Shown here in pieces: positions 22,934 through 35,463 of a DNA stretch of 64,000 nt. The stretch comes from Hypericum androsaemum (Eukaryota; Streptophyta; Magnoliopsida; Malpighiales; Hypericaceae): the NCBI GenBank assembly GCA_963995505.1, contig OZ023186.1:5766001-5830000 (forward strand), given 5' to 3'. Made by a program: the position numbers and the translations under genes. The notes under the pieces were generated by a model that saw only the letters and a program-made list of their open reading frames with translations, searched no databases and was not told the origin of the DNA. Numbering within the stretch: position 1 is the first letter of the stretch; every line of letters starts with the position of its first letter.

Positions 22934-23379
22934 CTGTTGCCTTCGTGACTGTTCGGATGGACATGCCTTCACTCGCACTCCTTCATGATGCGTCTTGTAA
23001 CCCTTCGGCCGTCTGGAAATTTCTGGGATGTTCCAGCCCTTCGTGCCTCTTCGTCCGAGCAGCCTGAGTGGTTTTTGAGCTTCGGCAAAACTTCGAAGCT
23101 CCTCTAGCTCTTTGCGACGATGCGCACGTGCAAAGTGCCAAGTGCGCCACAAAGCGCCCATTGCGACCTGCGTCCATTGCGTCGTGCTCGTGCTCCCAGC
23201 TTCTGACGGCCTTTCAAGTGAAATATTTAATGTTACACTAGCTTGGAGCTCCTTATAAACTTGAAAAAGTTTGTGCCTTTTTTCAATGTGGGATTGGTTT
23301 CCCCTTCCCACCTTGGACTTTCCCACACGGGCCTTCCCACTTGGGCCTTCTTGGCATTAATGCACATTTATTTCCAACA
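22934..23379 (-). repeat. Truncated 5' LTR of the Copia element
   Basis: It matches the outer half of the 3' LTR up to GCCTTCGTGACTGTTCGG and then jumps into gag coding sequence. About 400 bp of LTR plus the primer-binding site are missing. TGGCT occurs at both break points, suggesting deletion by microhomology. Confidence 0.8.
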
Positions 23380-23386
23380 TAATAAA

Positions 23387-23987
23387 GGCTAAATTACCCT
23401 CAAGTCTCTAATTTATAGTTTTATTACCCTCAGGTCCCTGACTTTCAGAAATAGTCTATGAGGTCTCTGCTTTTTAAAAAAATATTGGTCTGAGGTCCCT
23501 AGTAACCGGATCAGATATTTTTTCTAAAAATAAAGAATTGCCGGAGAAAATGACCGGAAGGTTGGGTTCACTTGAGAACAGTGGCAGAGCCACGTTTAGG
23601 AGAGTGGGGGCAATTGCCCCCACTTAATTTTGTTGTTGTTGATAACTAGTATATTTTTTAACGTATGTCCCCACTAAAATTAGAAATTGACCCCACAAAA
23701 AAATTAATCTACCTAAAAATTGAAATTAGAATACTAATATGTACCATTATCAAGTTATATTGTCCCCACTCTCAAAATTTTCTGGCTCCGCCCCTGCTTG
23801 AGAAGATGACCAAAGAGGTATAATAGTCATTTTCATGACCAAAAATGAAAAAAAGGAGCCGATGACGTCAGCCAGGGATCCGAGAGTTTCTAAAATCAAA
23901 GACACAGGACATCAGCGTGGATTTTAGAAATGCAGAGACCCTAGGGAGAGGATGACCAAACACCAGAAATTAGGAAATAATTTATCC
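23387..23987. mobile_element. Small MULE-like element with a nested hAT MITE
   Basis: The ends are inverted (GGCTAAATTA left, TAATTTATCC right), and the arms carry the style seen in other MULEs here (AGGTCCCTGA left, AGACCCTAGGGAGAGGATGACCAAA right). No clear target duplication; it abuts the Copia element. Confidence 0.5.
23579..23796. mobile_element. hAT-type MITE, 218 bp
   Basis: TIRs CAGTGGCAGAGCCA and TGGCTCCGCCCCTG (inverted). Identical 8-bp target duplications CTTGAGAA at 23571-23578 and 23797-23804. No coding capacity. Nested inside the element at 23387-23987. Confidence 0.9.
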
Positions 23988-24718
23988 TAAAAAATATCAT
24001 TAGAAGAGTTGCTCGCTAAAATATGGCCATCCGAAATAATATTCCAGTAATTGATAAAAAGAGTGAAATTGCGTAGTACTAAATTGAATTTCAATCTATT
24101 CGTGAGACAAATACCACCGTGAGACAAATATCACATTTTGATAAGAGAATTTTAGCATTAGGCGGATTACACTTAATTTATGGTATTCTGGTCAAAATTT
24201 TAAAAAATTACAAACTTCTCATAACAAATATTTAATATTAGTGTATTCTTAAAATTCATATTCGATAATTGAGACTCACGTTATCACGATTACAGATTTT
24301 CATCCATATTGGCCGTTTAATTTATTCCACGTAGTATTTGGACACCTAATGTACTTACTAATTTAGGTTCATATATGGTAAAATATTTTAAATAGAAAAA
24401 GATTTACCCAACATATATTTAATAATAATAAATTCCCAAGTCTCTCTTTTTTTTTGAAAACCAAGTCTCTCTTTCTCATCAGGTATAAGGACACCCACTC
24501 ACCTGAACTTTATCACATGTTTGGGTGTAGGCTTTAACGTAAATAAAACTGAATTCCATTAAAAATAAAAATAAATAAAACTGTTGAAAAATAATATTTA
24601 ACAACTATATGTGCATTGTGACCCATTTTCTTGTAGGCTTTCACATAAATAAAACGGAATTCCATCAAAAATAAAAAATAAATAAAACTAAACTAAAGTA
24701 AACAGCTGGTTTCTTTCT
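23988..24718. other. AT-rich spacer
   Basis: No gene. 24525-24595 and 24632-24700 are near-direct repeats sharing AATAAAACTGAATTCCAT-type words. Confidence 0.5.
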
Positions 24719-24726
24719 GCGGGAAA
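24719..24726 (-). promoter_or_regulatory. E2F-type site upstream of the POL2 fragment
   Basis: TTTCCCGC on the minus strand, about 180 bp upstream of the pseudo-ATG. Replication genes such as POL2 commonly carry such sites, so the fragment seems to have kept its old promoter. Confidence 0.4.
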
Positions 24727-24906
24727 ACAAGAATCGCCCTCTTTTTTCAAGACCGAAAAAGGAAAGGCAAGGCTTGGCTTGGTTTGGTTCCCCCCAAACC
24801 CTAAACCACTTTTTATTTCGATATCGTTTCTTTCCAATTTTTTTCCCACTTTCCTCCGTACAATTGAGAATCTTCCTCGGCGATCTCCGGGTAGCCGGAT
24901 AGGGCG

Positions 24907-25044
24907 ATGACCGGGGACAACCGGCCGACGAAGAAGAAGCAGAAGCTGATCCGGAGCGCGGAGGAGTAGCTCGAGTCGAATCTAGGGTTCGAACTCTTCA
25001 CCAAGGGAGATGAACGCCTCGGTTGGCTCCTCACCTTCGCACTG
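24907..25044 (+). pseudogene. Dead first exon of DNA polymerase epsilon catalytic subunit
   Basis: The frame reads MTGDNRPTKKKQKLIRSAEE, a TAG stop, then LESNLGFELFTKGDERLGWL and LTFAL before a GT. The segment LG(F)xLF..G..RLGWLLTFA is the N-terminus of plant POL2 (leading-strand replicative polymerase, over 2,000 residues). A GAG-to-TAG change kills the frame at codon 21, and no later exons follow in the next kilobases. It is a gene fragment with its old leader, of duplication or transposition origin. Confidence 0.7.
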
Positions 25045-28000
25045 GTTAGATCTCTATCGGAACCCCCAAATCACCCGCGTATGTCTTGATTTCCCCTGAT
25101 TCGGTCTGATTAGTTGAATTCGGTTTTTGTTTTTGTGTGATTTAGTTTAAGGCCTTAAGTAAAGCAGCCAAACGCCATTCCTTCCAATGATGGTGACCAA
25201 CCACAACTAACATAACTCGTCTTCCAACAGATATTTTACACTACTTCTCCTCTCTGACCAGCAGTATAGACTGTTTCACGTCCGACTCACAATTAAATAC
25301 AAAATAGCTTCTATTTCATGACACGAGGGATGAGGATGACACATTTTGTCCTGGTGCACACATTCAATACCCAGTATACCAATTCAACCCAAACGAACAG
25401 GAGGGTCATTAAAAGGGGTCATCGCATACCACCCATGGCTCGGTTTTACTCCCGGCTCACCGAAGCAGCAACGCACTCGGACTCAAGCGCCAATCCTGTT
25501 TCGTAGGAAATTGGGCTTTAGAAAGTTAGTTTTGGACTCAAAATTAATTTGGCAGAAATAGAAACGAGTGGTAAAATTAAAATCTACGTTTCGAGTACAT
25601 GACTCTGGTGTATTTATTTTTTCAAATCCAATTTTGGATGAATGCAAAATTAATGACTAAAGTTAGCTACCTAAGTTTGGTGTTTAGGCAATGAGAATGA
25701 GAAAGTCCATTACTCCAAGTTAGTGTAACATTAAATGTTCCACTTGGAGTGCTGTCCAAGACTGGTTCGTACCATCCGAGCAGGCGCAAAGCGCAATGGG
25801 CGCTTTGAGGCTTACTTCGCACGTGCGCAGCCCTTCGGATCTGGCGCCCCCTCGTTGTATCTTAGGACGATTGCCATAGCCCGTAAGCACTGAATACAGG
25901 ACAATCTCGTCTTACGGAGAAAGAGTTAAACTCTTGTCTCGATTATTTGATTTCTTTGCAGGACCTAATCAAGTACGCAACACCTCACGACTAACGCATT
26001 TTGAAGAAACCCACTCTCTCTCTAGTACAAAATGTTCTTTGAGGAATTCTATCGGGCACGTGGAAGAAAGTCTCAAAACTCAAGGGTTTACTTCCAGGAC
26101 AGAACCTCGACGGAATGTTTCGAGTACGAGGTGCTATGTTTGGTTGGTTAGGCTTTAGAGTTTTAAGAAGCTCAGGAGAAATTGGAGTGACAGGCGGTTA
26201 ACGGAGATGAAAGCTGCTACAGTTTTGCAGAACACTTCTTCTTGTTGCTTGGCCTCGTAGCTTTCTTTCTGGAAGTGACTGCCCTATCTATGTCTTTACG
26301 GATGGTGCTCTAAAACTTCTCTAAAATAATTTTATCGGGGCAGGAAAATTATCAGAAGTTTGTTTTTTCTAAAAGAATCAAAATTAATTTTTTGACAATA
26401 AATACGAAAATATAAAAAAATATTTTGTCAACATTCAAACTCAAAATCTCTATTTATAGTGTTATTCAATTGATACACTTAAATCTCACTTGATATATTT
26501 TCTTACAACAAGACAGTAATCACAAAGACTATTTAAAAATAATTGAGAAGATGAAAGATGATGTAAAATTTATCGAATAAATTTAACTTAAACTAATATT
26601 TTTTTTAAAGTATAAAAATTGGACCATTTATCTATTTGTGCGTGTCATCCTTTGTTTGTTAAGGTACCCCTTTTTCCTTTTCTTACTCTGTTCTTTGTTT
26701 TTTTTAGTGAATACTTTGTTTTTTGTTGTCTCTTCTTTACTTTACTAGATTCTTCAGGATTATGGAACCTTAAAATGGAATCAGGTGGAAGAGGGAAAAC
26801 TATACTGTGGCCACGATGTAGATATGATTTAGTTTTTTAAGGGAATGACTTAGTATCTTCGACCATCATGATTTCAGCATTTTCTAGATTCATAGCTACC
26901 CCTGCGTAGTTCACTTCTTAGTTTTATTGATGGTCGATAGATATTTTACCTAGGTATGGCATTGTTTTGACATTTAATTATGTACGCACAACAAGCGTTT
27001 ATCGTCGGCATAATAGTGTGCTTACAAGTATTATAACTAGAAAATGACACGTGACACGAAAAAAATTAAAACAAAAGTCGTCACTAGCTATGCTCCTCGA
27101 TTATACTGGGAGTAAAACCAATTTTTTTTAACAAGTAAAATTTTATTTATTCAAGAATAAATCATCTAAATAGTAAGTAATTAAATTTATCATTTGTTAC
27201 ACTGGGCGCTAATTGCCTCCTAAATAAGAAAAAGATAAAAACTTTATCTAAAGTGTAATGTTAGTAAGATAGAATTATTTTAAAGAAACCATGAGCATCT
27301 TCTGAAATGATTTTTTTTGATCCCCAAACGTCTTGCCAGCTCGTACGAAGAGAATTTACCGAGAGGAATTTGTATATTTGCATCCTAATTTTGCAAGCAT
27401 TAGGATTTGTGTTTTTGGGCCTGGTAATTATCCTAGTGCTTAGCCCATCATCCTTTTGTTCACTAGCCCGTAGTCATGTCATCTCCCGCAGTTTTTCTCA
27501 TTGTCCAGCTAAATCTGCACAGTTTGCTGCAATAAATGAATAGTATGCATGGATCATATTTGTATGCCTATAATAATATACACACACAAAAATCAATCAA
27601 TGAAAAATATTATCTTAACCGGATTGCTCTCCCAAATATTATAATTGATAAATCTCTAACCTCAAGTGTGGTTACTTGACCTCTACTCAACTTTAACTTT
27701 CCCATGTGTGCGAATTAAATGCCTTCACATGCCATTTCACAGGTGTCATTGTCATCCACCTCATGTAATTAAATGAGATCCTCTACTGTGATTGATATAT
27801 ATATCTAATTGTTTAGTGAAACTTTGATAATTTTGGTCATAAATGTTTTTGTTGGATCACTTTCACTCTTTTAAGTTTTACGTAAACATTTTTAGTATTT
27901 CACATATACATATAACTGACAAAGAATCTAGAATGTCCATTTTGTTTGACAATTGCATTTCTGTCAAAAATAAATTTTGCATCTTTGGCCACTAAATAGA

Positions 28001-29380
28001 AAATTTTTAAATATGCTAAAAAAAGACGTTCGTCCAAAATTTTTGGCTGCATTCAGTCCACTACAAAATTTTTTTTTTATGTACTGGATCCGAAATTCAA
28101 ATTATAAGTATTGATACAGACAATGATAAGCCTGGTCACCTTTTTTTTAATAATATTTAGTGTATATATTTGGATAGGACGGTTTGAGTAAATAAAACAA
28201 AAAAATTGGATTGGATGTGGTAGGTTTCATTTTCCTTGGTATTTGTTGGGATATAAACAACCTATCAAGGGTTTATTGAAGCAATATTTGAGTGAGAAGG
28301 GTAGTTGATAGAGATGGAACTTATTTTAAAGGGGAACTAATTGATAATATTTTTCTGTTTGAACCATATATATCTATAAAAGCATAAAATATATAGTTTT
28401 TTTTTCCAAAATCGACACCCTAGGTTCGAGCTCGGCCAGGCTCTAAAGCACAAATGCTTTCTCATTAGTTGAACACGAAATATTTGGGTTTTGAATTAAA
28501 CCACATGGTATTCGGATAACCATATGATGGACTAATCCACGTTGCAATTAGGCAATGAGAGATTCCGACAAATTTGAGATTCTTATCCTATTTTCTAATG
28601 GTAGATATATTTTTACCATACACTTAAAAAATAAGGATTTGTGTCAAAAAATACTACAGATGATCAAGATAGATTAGCACATCTATATTATCTAAAAATT
28701 ATTTATCTTAAAAAATATAACAGACACTTGATTACCCAAATTGGAACAAAAAACTTCTATATAAATTATTAATTTACTGAACATTAATTTATAAAAAAAA
28801 CTTCTATATACTAAAGTTGGTAAGAAGAATTTTGTTAATCCTGTAAAATTATGCCTTAATTGAATATGAATCTCTTGATGCAAATATACTAAATTGGTTC
28901 CCGTGTATTAGACTAGCACAAGTTGGAGAATATATTGTCGGTAGATATATTGTGTGATTCATCTATTGTGAATTGAATATTATACGATCTAAACTTAAGA
29001 GGTTATTGTTTTTTTTAGAATCATTTTTCAGGCCAATCAAGCCGTTCCATTCATTCATATAGGTTTCCGACGGGTAATACTATGCATTATTTTTTTGGTT
29101 TGGTATAATTTCATTTCAAGACAACCAATTAGTGATAATTTCAACAAGTCTAATCTCATGTTTTTTAATGCATTTAGAACAATTTTTTGAGGGAAAAAAC
29201 GAACATAAGCTCGTGTGTTGGATCAAATTTCAATTTCACTGCAAGTTGTTGACGCATGACATTTATTTGATGACATATGATAAATCAGTTAGATGCCAAC
29301 ACACTTAATTGAGATTCGTCCCTCCCTCTTATATGGTCGTGAAAATCTAAGGTTGAAATAATTTTCCAAACTTAATTGGT
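25045..29380. other. Long spacer, no supported gene
   Basis: AT-rich. 25705-25920 is a fragment of the Copia LTR listed separately. 25925-26160 has a short open frame after a TTCTTTGCAG, not recognised. 26160-29380 shows only AT-rich sequence and short open frames without family resemblance. A short TTCGAGCTC near 28425 is not enough to call a tRNA or SINE. Confidence 0.5.
25705..25920 (+). repeat. LTR fragment related to the Copia LTR at 17830-18670
   Basis: In plus orientation it carries TGTAACATTAAATGTTCCAC, CAAAGCGC..GGGCGCTTTG and AGCCCGTAAGCACTGAATAC, which are reverse complements of words in the 17830-18670 LTR. It marks a second, eroded insertion of the same family. Confidence 0.6.
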
Positions 29381-29385
29381 GTGTT

Positions 29386-29462
29386 GGAAGAAGAAGAAGA
29401 TTTTAAATTCTGCCAAGTTAACAAGAAGAAGAAGAAGAGGAGGAGGAGGAGGAGGAGGAACA
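29386..29462 (+). repeat. GAA/GAG microsatellite
   Basis: Runs of GAAGAA pass into GAGGAG. They make long Ser- or Glu/Arg-rich shadow frames on both strands. Confidence 0.85.
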
Positions 29463-31314
29463 ATAGCTGTATTCTGTTATATATAACGCAAAAGAACGTG
29501 TCAAGTGCCCTGTCCCTGTGTCATTTTCAGAGGTTGGAAGAGACAAATTGCTCGCTAAGGATATGTTCTTGCTTGGATGTGCTCTTGCTGGGTTGTGTTC
29601 CGATGAGGACATGTTGACACGACTTGCTTCATTGTGGAAATTGTAATGGACAATCTGTGCGTGTCCGAGGAGGAGATCGCGGAGGACCGTCATGGTCGCC
29701 GGACATGACACATCTTCTATTGCTCTAACCTTTTTGACAAATGAACCTGGTGGGTGGGTTGTGTTCATGCAGCTAGCTATTCTCCAAGGTCTGCAACTAG
29801 TTATATACACGAGGAGCATTTGCAGGCAGACCCGCACATAAACTTGTAAAAATTCAAACTATCTGTGCCATTATTATCAACACAAGAATTTCAATACATC
29901 ATCCAGATAGATAGATAAATATATAAATAGTCTGCTGTGAAAATTCGCCTAAGGTATCACAACACACTCAACCGCGGAGCTTAGCATTGACTGGAACTTT
30001 CTACCACGAACTCTGCCAAATGATCTCTTGTTGGTCTTAGTGTCCTCCAAACGGGTCCCAATAAAACTTGGATTACGACAATCGAATACGATCTTGTCAA
30101 GGTTTACGGCATTCTCAATGATGTACATAACAAGTTCGGTGTCCAATAAATCTCCTATGAATCCGACAAATTCAACCTCTTTCAAGAGATGATGTGGGCA
30201 CATCCGAGGCTTCACTAGTTTTCTCCTTGTACTACAGCACGGCCCGCGAGCCTGAGACAAAATTGGGATCTCCAACATTAGCGCCGGATGGATTTATAAC
30301 CACTGCAAAAAATTTGTTTACCAACAAAAACGTACATCTAGCTAAACAGCTTCATAAAATATTCCGTCGAGAATGGAACACATTTATGATTTTTGCAAGT
30401 CTACCACAACTGTTAAATAGAGAATACAAATTCGTTGAATCAAAATATGAGACATATTATTATCTCGAAGACAAATCTTCTAAGAAGCAGAGATGCTTCG
30501 ATCTATGGACCGAAGCACATGAGGTTATTAATGTCATCTGAGCTTGAACAGTCAAGTGCTTGAGATTTCTTTAAGTGGGAATTCCAATGGGCCGTTGGAA
30601 CTCCTGAACGAAAATGAGGAAGACATGTTTAACTTCAAAGCATCATTTAGCAAATAGTCAAAACAAATTGCTTGATACATGTAGACTAATCGGGGAATTG
30701 GCTCTTACAACACCCAATGAGAGGGTCTCTATTTGAGCAAAATAGCTTAAAAATGGATGAAAATTGTCTATCAAAAAGTCATAAAAACCACCTGATACCG
30801 CCATCTCATTTAGTTTTGGTGCGCACTTGAGAGGCATGCTTGTTACTTGATGAAGCATTGGATGCTGCATGTACTTAAATAAAATGAGATGTGGTGAATA
30901 AATCTCAAAAACCTATAACTTATTGCATTCTGGTATCTCCAAAAATTTCAACCGAATGGGATCATCTATTTTTAGACTCGTAAGGTTGTACGAACCTATA
31001 ACACAAAGTGATTCAAGGAAAGGACACGATTTTAAAAAAGTGCTTGATATGCTCGTCGGTCACATTCACGCTGCTCAGCTGGAGATCAGTAAAGCGAGGT
31101 GCACATAAGTAAGCCAAGATCTTGCAATCTCGATCTATTTTGATCACAGAAAATAGGCAGAAACCGGTACTTGTGGTATGAAATCCCTCCCACAAAGTCA
31201 GACAAATCCAAGTCAAAATTACAAACTTTTTTTTCCATTGCAAATTGAACCCAATTGTCAAATTGGGAACATATGTCACGGGGTTGATCCGGCATACTCA
31301 AATAGTAAGAGATG

Positions 31315-34166
31315 TGTAATACCCGACTATGTGAGTTGAACTTAATTGGATCTAATCAAGTATGCTAAGTCATTCGGTAAGATAATAATATAACATGTTA
31401 ATCAATAACACTAAAAAAAATAGTGATTGGAATATTCGAGGAGTATGATTAGATATGATTTAGACTGATTAATTATTTACAGTAATCTCAAATAAGTGAA
31501 TTTTAGATTTAGTATGGTCAATCTGATAATCTAATAGATTGAAATGTTTAAAGGTAATATATTATAAGTTTCCGACATTTCAAATAGATAAGAATAATCC
31601 AACAAAACAAGATAAGTTAAAAACATGAAAAAATAAGTAAAGAAACGTGATTCATTTTAAAGTGATAAGATTAAAAAAAAGTGAAAAACGTGGCAAGTGG
31701 GGAAAAATATAAGAGAGTAAAAAAAAAGGTAAGAAAACGTGGCAACTTGTGAATTTGCCACACAAAGTTAAAGCCACAAAATATATATATAGAAGTTGGT
31801 GAAAATTGAACAGCCAGTTTCTCCGAACCAAAGGATAGAATAGGAGCCAGAGAATTAAAAGAAAAGGAACCAAGTAGAAACCAAAGGAAAATAAAATAGA
31901 AGGCATGGACTACCAGTTTACCAGAATAAGGAAAACGGTTAACCGAGGTAATTTTTATTAAATGCGATCAATTGTTCGATGGACCAGGAATATGAGCAGG
32001 CAAGTTTATTTGTCAATTAGAATTAATCAATTAGAATTTAGTTGCAAGGAAATAGCACTGTAGGTATGTTTAATCTTCTAAGAAAGTTAGAAATATTAAG
32101 GGCTTCTAGTTTTTGGAAGAAAAATTAATATACAAAAAGGAAGTTGTGGTGAAAAGAAGTGAGAACTGCGAAAATTAACGAAGCTAACTAGGAAAATATG
32201 AATAATAAATTATGGATATAACTTACTTTGAACACACTTATAGATATGTTAGTAAATGCTGAATAAAACTATGAGACAGAAGGGAGATTAATTAGCTTTT
32301 AAGTAAGATGAAAGAAATGGTAAAGACAAAAATCTTACCTCGGCTACAGCGAGTTATGAGCATGAGGATTGATTTTATTAGGCAGTGTAAATATGATTTC
32401 TGATAGAAGAAACGTGATAATTTTAATGTATTGAAGGTTATATTAAAAAAATCAAGGCTAGTTGTTGACTTTCACTAACCAAAGAATAAATGTAAGTTTC
32501 TCAGGTTGAATTCAAGTTTGAATTGAAAACTTTGTCCAAGAAATTCTTAGACAATAAATGTTGTAGACGTTGAAATTTTTTTTCATAAAAATTGTCCACG
32601 TATTGGAGAATATAATATTGACACGAAGTAATTAAAGTGTGTTGAAAATCGGTGGAGTTAAAAAAGTAATATGTTTCGTAACCTTCCTTATTTGAAGGAA
32701 GTTGTGCATATGATCGATGTTGTGGACCATGTATTCGCAGACAAGGATGTCAATTTGGAGGAGATTTGGTTGTTGGTGGCTTCGCCAAAATTGGTAAACA
32801 AATAATATGTGACTCGTGCTTTCTTTGGCGCACTCTATTTATTTATCATGATTTGAATATGGTACGATTAGTGGATATTGTGCATTTATCATATGAGCAT
32901 TATGATGTGACATTATGACTTGTAAGAGTTTTTTTAATTAGACCCAGATGGGGCAATGTATATGTTTAATTCGTTGAAACTTATGGATTTGATTGATATG
33001 AAAGTCTGATATGATATGGTTGCTTACGGCGGGCAGAACTATTTGGCCGATGAGGTTGGTCTGATATGATATGGTTGCCTACGGCGGGCAGAACTATTTG
33101 GCCGATGAGGTTGGTCTGATATCATATGGTTGCCTACGGCGGGCAGAACTATTTGGCCGATGAGATTGGTCTGATATGGTATGGTTGCCTACGGCGGGCA
33201 GAACTATTTGGCCAATGAGGTTGGTCTGATATGGTATGGTTGCCTACGGCGGGCAGAACTATTTGGCCGATGAGGTTGGTCTGATATGGTATGGTTGCCT
33301 ACGGCGGGCAGAACTATTTGGCCGATGAGGTTGGTCTGATATGATATAGTTGCCTACGGTGGGCAGAACTATTTGGCCGAGAAGGTTGGTCTGATATGAT
33401 ATGATTGCCTTCCGGCGGGTAGAACTATTTGGCCGAGGAGGTTGGTTGATGATGGTTCCTTTGAGATATGGTATCCTCATGTTGGAAAGAGAGTGACACG
33501 ATTTAGATTTTTCCGAATATTCATCCAGTGCTGTGATTTGATTTTGGAATTATGTGTTCATATGCCAAATTACGCGACGGTATGGGACGTTGTGTAGTTT
33601 GCTCTTGTTTCTGTGCCTTTGTGATTATATGTAAATATTGTACATGTCTGCATGATTCAATTGTCATGTTAGTCATATGCATGTGTTAGGTATGTTTGTG
33701 CATTGAGTGACTAAATAAATTGCGATGCATATGTTATTTGTTTACTGGGTGTTCCAAAACACTCATTCCCCTCTCACCAGTTTTGCAGGAACTCGTACAC
33801 GAGTTGTGTTGGTTCGGAGATCTACTCTGAATGTACCAAGTCCAATTTGTTCTCCAAGACTTGCATCGAGGTCTCCAGTTTGTATTTTGCTCTTTCATCT
33901 AGAAGCTCCGTAGTTACAAGATTTACTTTGATCCTGGGAATGTTTAATTATTAAGAGTATATTAATTTTATTTAATCGAACAAAGCTTGACAAATGGTTG
34001 TAAAATTTTGGTATTTAAAATGCAAGGTAATATAAGTTTTAGTTATAAATTTAATGGTTTAAGATTTGTAAGAATTTGAATAAGTTTGAGGCTGGCTAGA
34101 TTTCTTAGCTGATTAAAGGAATTGAAATCTAGCGCCGGTCACCGACCTCGGATTTGGGTCGTGACA
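31315..34166 (+). mobile_element. Solo LTR, Gypsy (Tekay/Del-like) type, 2.85 kb
   Basis: It starts TGTAATACCCGAC and ends GGGTCGTGACA, the end signature common in long plant Gypsy LTRs. Flanking 5-mers are identical (AGATG at 31310-31314 and 34167-34171). There is no internal coding region, so it is a solo LTR left by recombination. It interrupts the F-box pseudogene. Polarity is inferred from the end signature. Confidence 0.85.
33004..33450. repeat. 55-bp tandem repeat, about 8 copies, inside the solo LTR
   Basis: Unit GTCTGATATGATATGGTTGC followed by CTACGGCGGGCAGAACTATT and TGGCCGATGAGGTTG. The copies differ by a few substitutions and decay at the right end. Confidence 0.9.
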
Positions 34167-34355
34167 AGATGCTGAGTTAGGCTAGTGTTTCACCAAGACA
34201 TGAATCGATGACCTTTTGACGTGACGAATGAACTTGGTCTCTTCTATTATAGACTGTATCTCGTACTTCCTAAGAAATTTTAGTGTTATTGGAACTAATT
34301 TGGGAAGAGTAGTCCACTAATGGGAAAGTGCACCACATCTAATGACTTCGTGCGG

Positions 34356-35463
34356 GGCCATCGAGCACTTTTTAAAATGTTGTCCTTTCTTTGAATCACT
34401 TTGTGAAATAGGTTCGTACAGCCTTACGAGTCTAAAAACAGATGGTCCTATTCGGTTGAAGTTCTTGGAGATATGACAATGCATTAAGTTGCAAGTTTTT
34501 GAGATTTCTGCACCAGATCTCATTTCATTCAAGTACATGCAACATCATCTATTGCTGCATCAAGTAACAAGTATGTCTCTCAAGTGCGCACTGCAACTCA
34601 ATGAGATGGCAGTATGTGGTGGTTTTTATGACTTTTTGATAGACAATTTTTGTCTGTTCTCAAACTATTTTGCTCGAATAGAGACCCTCTCATTGGTTGT
34701 TGTAAGAGCCAATTCTCCGGTTAGTCTACATGTATCAAGCAATTTATTTTGACTGTTTGGTAAATGATATTTTAAAGTTAAACACGTCTTTCTCGGTTTT
34801 GTTAAGGAGTTCCAATGGCCCATTGGAATCCCCACTTTAAAAAATCTCAAGCACTTGACTGTTCAAGCTGAGATATATGACAATAATAGCCTCATGTGCT
34901 TTGGTCAATGGATCGAAGCGTCTCTGCTCCTTAGAAGATTTATTTTTGAAGTAATAATATGTCTCATATTTTGATTAAGTGGATTTGTGTTCTCTATTTA
35001 ACAGTTGTTTTAGACTTGCAGAAATTATAAATGTGTCCCATTCACGAGGGAATATTTTAAGAAGTTGTTTAGGTAGATGTACATTTTTGTTGGTAAACAA
35101 AATTTTCGCGGTGGTTATAAATCCATCCGGCGCTAGTGTTTGAGATTCAAATTTTGTCTCAGAGAAGCGGGATTCCTTTTGGAATAAGGAGACAAGCAGT
35201 AAAGCCCCGGATGTGCCCGCACCAGCTCTTGAAAGAGGTTGAATTTGTCGGATTCATAGGAGATGTATTGGACACCGAATTTGTTATATACATCATTGAG
35301 AATGCCATAAACCTTGACAAGATCGTATTCGATTGTCGTTATTCAAGTTTTATTAGAACCTTTTGGAGGACACTAAGAGCAGCAAGAGGTCATTTGGCAG
35401 AGTTCGTGCTAGAAAGTTCCAGTCAATGCTAAGCTCCGCGGTTGAGTTTGTTGTGATATCTTA
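34356..35463 (+). pseudogene. F-box/FBD pseudogene (LRR and FBD part), inverted relative to its neighbour
   Basis: It starts mid-gene (HFLKCCPFFESL) directly against the inverted F-box piece of the preceding pseudogene and runs through the LRR part and the FBD exon (CPHQLLKEVEFVGFIGDVLD) to a TAG. A TGA in the LRR part (FLEI-stop-QCIK), no F-box and small indels make it dead. It and its flank to about 35790 mirror 29541-31070. Confidence 0.85.

Larger units (their letters stand above)
17830..23379 (-). mobile_element. Decayed Ty1/Copia retrotransposon, minus orientation
   Basis: LTRs start TGTTGGAAATAAATGTGCAT on the minus strand. The 3' LTR is 17830-18670 next to a polypurine tract (CATGTGGGGGATT, minus, about 18671-18683), and a truncated 5' LTR is 22934-23379. 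In minus order the interior has gag with a CCHC knuckle, protease, integrase, reverse transcriptase and RNase H, the Copia order. The frames are broken by stops and frameshifts, and the 5' LTR/PBS/gag start is deleted, so it is dead. The flanking 5-mers TAATT and TAATA match at four positions. Confidence 0.9.
29949..34355 (-). pseudogene. F-box/FBD pseudogene split by a solo LTR
   Basis: Minus-strand relative of the intact gene at 42320-43931. A piece of the F-box end (PHEVIRCGALS.., about 34355-34197) is cut off at its N-terminus. Then comes the 2.85-kb solo LTR, and the rest resumes at 31314: DICSQFDNWVQFAMEKK, the LRR part, and an FBD exon (30254-29949: CPHHLLKEVEFVGFIGDLLD). Lesions include a TAA in the second coding exon, a frameshift and a lost donor (ATAATA for GTAATA). 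It cannot give a full SCF receptor. Confidence 0.85.

Noticed and set aside
25925..26160. Exon-like frame after TTCTTTGCAG
   Set aside because: Acceptor-like sequence present, but no frame matches a known protein and no partner exons are found.
27307..27543. Hydrophobic open frame of 78 codons
   Set aside because: AT-rich spacer; no recognised domain or exon context.
28400..28480. tRNA or SINE from a TTCGAGCTC word
   Set aside because: No cloverleaf, no A box at the right distance, no target duplication.
33004..33450. CRISPR-like or satellite array
   Set aside because: 55-bp units are contiguous without spacers and confined to one solo LTR.
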